This document shows, one piece after another, positions 31,795 through 33,426 of a stretch of DNA of 33,426 nucleotides. The notes below the pieces were generated by a model. It was not told where the DNA came from. It did no database searches and saw only the letters and a program-made list of their open reading frames with translations. The translations under genes and the position numbers were made by a program. Each line of letters starts with the position of its first letter. Position 1 is the stretch's first letter. Source of the stretch: Gammaproteobacteria bacterium (GTDB taxonomy: Bacteria; Pseudomonadota; Gammaproteobacteria; JABXHR01); assembly GCA_013373515.1 (NCBI GenBank), contig JABXHR010000135.1:1-33426 (forward strand). The letters run 5' to 3'.

Positions 31795-31822
31795 AAAAAG
31801 GGGTCAGTTAGACCCCTTTTTT
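31795..31822. terminator. bidirectional rho-independent terminator between ponA and hemE
   Basis: AAAAAGGGGTC (31795-31805) pairs with GACCCCTTTTTT (31811-31822) over AGTTA. It ends both ponA (plus) and hemE (minus), whose stop is at 31836. Confidence 0.9.
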
Positions 31823-31835
31823 GTATCTGTGAGGG

Positions 31836-33426
<1,591 letters not shown>

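Overview
The window is chromosomal DNA of a gammaproteobacterium that appears to make polyhydroxyalkanoate (PHA) and to carry type IV pili. The evidence is gene content and order: yibN-secB-gpsA, ponA divergent from pilMNOPQ, then aroK-aroB-SPOR protein-gltB, plus dsbB, hemE, trmL and a cytochrome c5. The order cannot be fixed from the sequence alone. I saw no insertion sequence, phage gene, integrase or CRISPR array. Almost all of the window is coding, and the longest gene-free gap is about 210 bases.

Layout. (1) 1-3964: the 5' part of a tRNA-Arg(CCG) on the minus strand, a membrane-anchored cytochrome c5, a convergent CPA2-type cation/proton antiporter, then yibN-secB-gpsA. (2) 3965-9023: a PHA locus, phaZ (depolymerase), phaP (phasin), phaC (class I synthase), phaR (regulator) and phaB (acetoacetyl-CoA reductase). 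No thiolase (phaA) is present. The phaZ and phaP upstream regions share the 10-mer GTGCACAAAT, placed like a repressor operator at both promoters. (3) 9028-9507: trmL on the minus strand. (4) 9615-16131: a nine-gene plus-strand operon for a compact type IV pilus / MSHA / type II secretion-like machine. It holds a lipoprotein secretin, a small bitopic protein, a GspE/PilB ATPase, a GspF/PilC platform, a GspL-like and a GspM/PilO-like bitopic protein, two small unknowns and one prepilin-like protein. Every gene junction overlaps. (5) 16104-29119, minus strand: dsbB, gltB, a SPOR-domain (DamX-like) protein, aroB, aroK and the conventional type IVa alignment operon pilMNOPQ. (6) 29328-33426: ponA (PBP1A) on the plus strand, then hemE and the C-terminal part of gltD on the minus strand, coupled by an ATGA overlap.

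How the parts work together. PhaB supplies (R)-3-hydroxyacyl-CoA, PhaC polymerises it, PhaP coats the granule, PhaZ mobilises it, and PhaR probably represses phaP and phaZ until granules sequester it. PilM-PilN-PilO-PilP link the cytoplasmic pilus motor to the PilQ secretin. The second, compact machine has its own secretin, motor ATPase and platform, so the window encodes two separate secretin systems.

The most unusual points are the compact pilus-like operon, with a leaderless pilin-like neighbour of its prepilin and a shortened zinc motif in its ATPase, and the separation of gltD-hemE from gltB to the far side of ponA. In Pseudomonas-type genomes the order is ponA/pilMNOPQ-aroKB-gltB-gltD-hemE.
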